Assembly: GCF_024172125.1 (NCBI RefSeq) | Contig: NZ_JAMZEA010000001.1 | Location: 310,001-374,000 of the forward strand | Reading direction: 5' to 3' | Source of the DNA: Actinomadura rupiterrae | GTDB lineage: Bacteria; Actinomycetota; Actinomycetes; Streptosporangiales; Streptosporangiaceae | DNA: 64,000 nt | Shown here: positions 63,438 to 64,000 of the stretch, piece by piece | Position numbering within the stretch: position 1 is the first letter of the stretch | Layout: the number at the start of each line of letters is the position of its first letter | Notes under the pieces: model-generated | Databases searched by the model: none | Told to the model about the DNA's origin: nothing | What the model saw: only the letters and a program-made list of their open reading frames with translations | Program-made: the position numbers and the translations under genes

Positions 63438-64000
63438 ATGGCATTGGCAGGGGACGCGGCCGTCTCGGAGCTCGACCCCGGGACAGAGGCCCGAAACACG
63501 GCACGGCGGACGCCTCCGCGTCTCGCCGTCATGCCGGAACGGGCGGACCTTCCGGAACCGGCGCTCCTGGCCGAACCGAAATCCCTCGCCGAAACGCTCC
63601 CCGCCCTGGAAGTCGTCCCCGCGCTAGAAGTGACACCTGCGCTAGAAGTGGCGCTGGAATCGGTGCCTGCGCTGGAAGCACCGCCCGTGCTCGAAGTGGC
63701 GCCTGCGCTGGAAGTGGTGCCTGCGCCGGAAACGGTGGTCGTGCCGGAGCCGGCGGGGTGGAAGCTGCGGTTCGGGTTGCTATGGACGGGATCGGCGGCG
63801 TCGCTGCTCGGCGCGATGAGCGTCACGACCGCGGCGCCGCTGCTCGCGTTCACGCTCACCGGCTCGCCCGCGTTCGTGAGCTGGGTCGTCGCGGCCGGAA
63901 CGGTCCCCGGGCTGCTGCTTCATGTGCCCGCCGGGATGCTCGTGGACCGGCTCGACCACTGGCGGACGATGCTGGTCGGCCAGACCGTCCGGACGCTGAT
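63438..64000 (+). CDS. MFS transporter, N-terminal part
   Basis: From the ATG at 63438 the frame runs off the window. About 110 residues of hydrophilic N-terminus come first, including repeated P-A-L-E-V units (ALEVVPALEVTPALEVALES and onward). Then MFS helices follow: WKLRFGLLWTGSAASLLGAMSV, FVSWVVAAGTVPGLLLHVPAGM, and the motif A loop DRLDHWRTMLV. It looks like the MFS_3 (EntS-like) exporter group. The long repetitive cytoplasmic extension is unusual; a later start within it is possible. Confidence 0.8.
   Translation, partial: MALAGDAAVSELDPGTEARNTARRTPPRLAVMPERADLPEPALLAEPKSLAETLPALEVVPALEVTPALEVALESVPALEAPPVLEVAPALEVVPAPETVVVPEPAGWKLRFGLLWTGSAASLLGAMSVTTAAPLLAFTLTGSPAFVSWVVAAGTVPGLLLHVPAGMLVDRLDHWRTMLVGQTVRTL

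Overview
The window is high-G+C DNA (roughly 70% by eye) from a filamentous actinobacterium. A Thermomonosporaceae member such as Actinomadura is my best guess, inferred from codon use and protein style. The backbone is the conserved actinobacterial order nrtL (in the usual argS position) - lysA - hom - thrC - thrB - rho - rpmE - prfA - prmC - tsaC - wecA - atpI - atpBEFHAGDC - DUF2550 - PduO-type cobalamin adenosyltransferase. It is transcribed almost entirely on the minus strand, with species-specific genes inserted at several points.

Left arm (1-13.1 kb): a truncated NmrA-like reductase, a PadR regulator, a membrane protein, and an oxidative isoprenoid-cleavage group. That group comprises a carotenoid oxygenase, an aldehyde dehydrogenase and a Tat-exported latex-clearing protein (Lcp) whose haem and catalytic residues are all present. 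A divergent TetR gene shares a large dyad-symmetric operator candidate with lcp. Then follow a SnoaL-like protein, two more TetR regulators, a DHA2-type drug exporter with duplicated operator-like sites, a methyltransferase and a GMC oxidoreductase.

Centre (13.1-46.1 kb): cobalamin adenosyltransferase, an adhesin-like lipoprotein, a secreted M28 aminopeptidase, the complete ATP synthase operon, wecA, a DUF2207 protein, a Sel1/TPR protein, two secreted proteins sharing promoter and signal peptide, tsaC-prmC-prfA-rpmE, a NarL-type two-component pair flanking a GH114 lipoprotein, rho, and the Thr/Lys biosynthesis operon ending in the stand-alone ArgS-like domain NrtL.

Mobile part (46.6-53.6 kb): a tRNA-Arg(CCG) gene is the apparent integration site of an element of about 6.9 kb. 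It carries a large serine recombinase that reads antisense through the tRNA, several small overlapping genes, a HATPase/XRE regulatory pair typical of actinomycetes, and cutA. Both ends share a 12-bp core followed by homologous terminator hairpins.

Right arm (53.9-64 kb): a second EF-G, a small gene broken by one in-frame TGA, a DUF574-type methyltransferase, a large LuxR/NB-ARC regulator divergent from a RibD-C reductase, an OmpR/histidine kinase pair around a tiny secreted protein, and the start of an MFS transporter.

Two repeat phenomena stand out. Short tandem repeats (18-31 bp) are anchored on stop codons at five genes. A 146-bp element, tandem after the aminopeptidase and single after rho, starts at or just after the stop codon.
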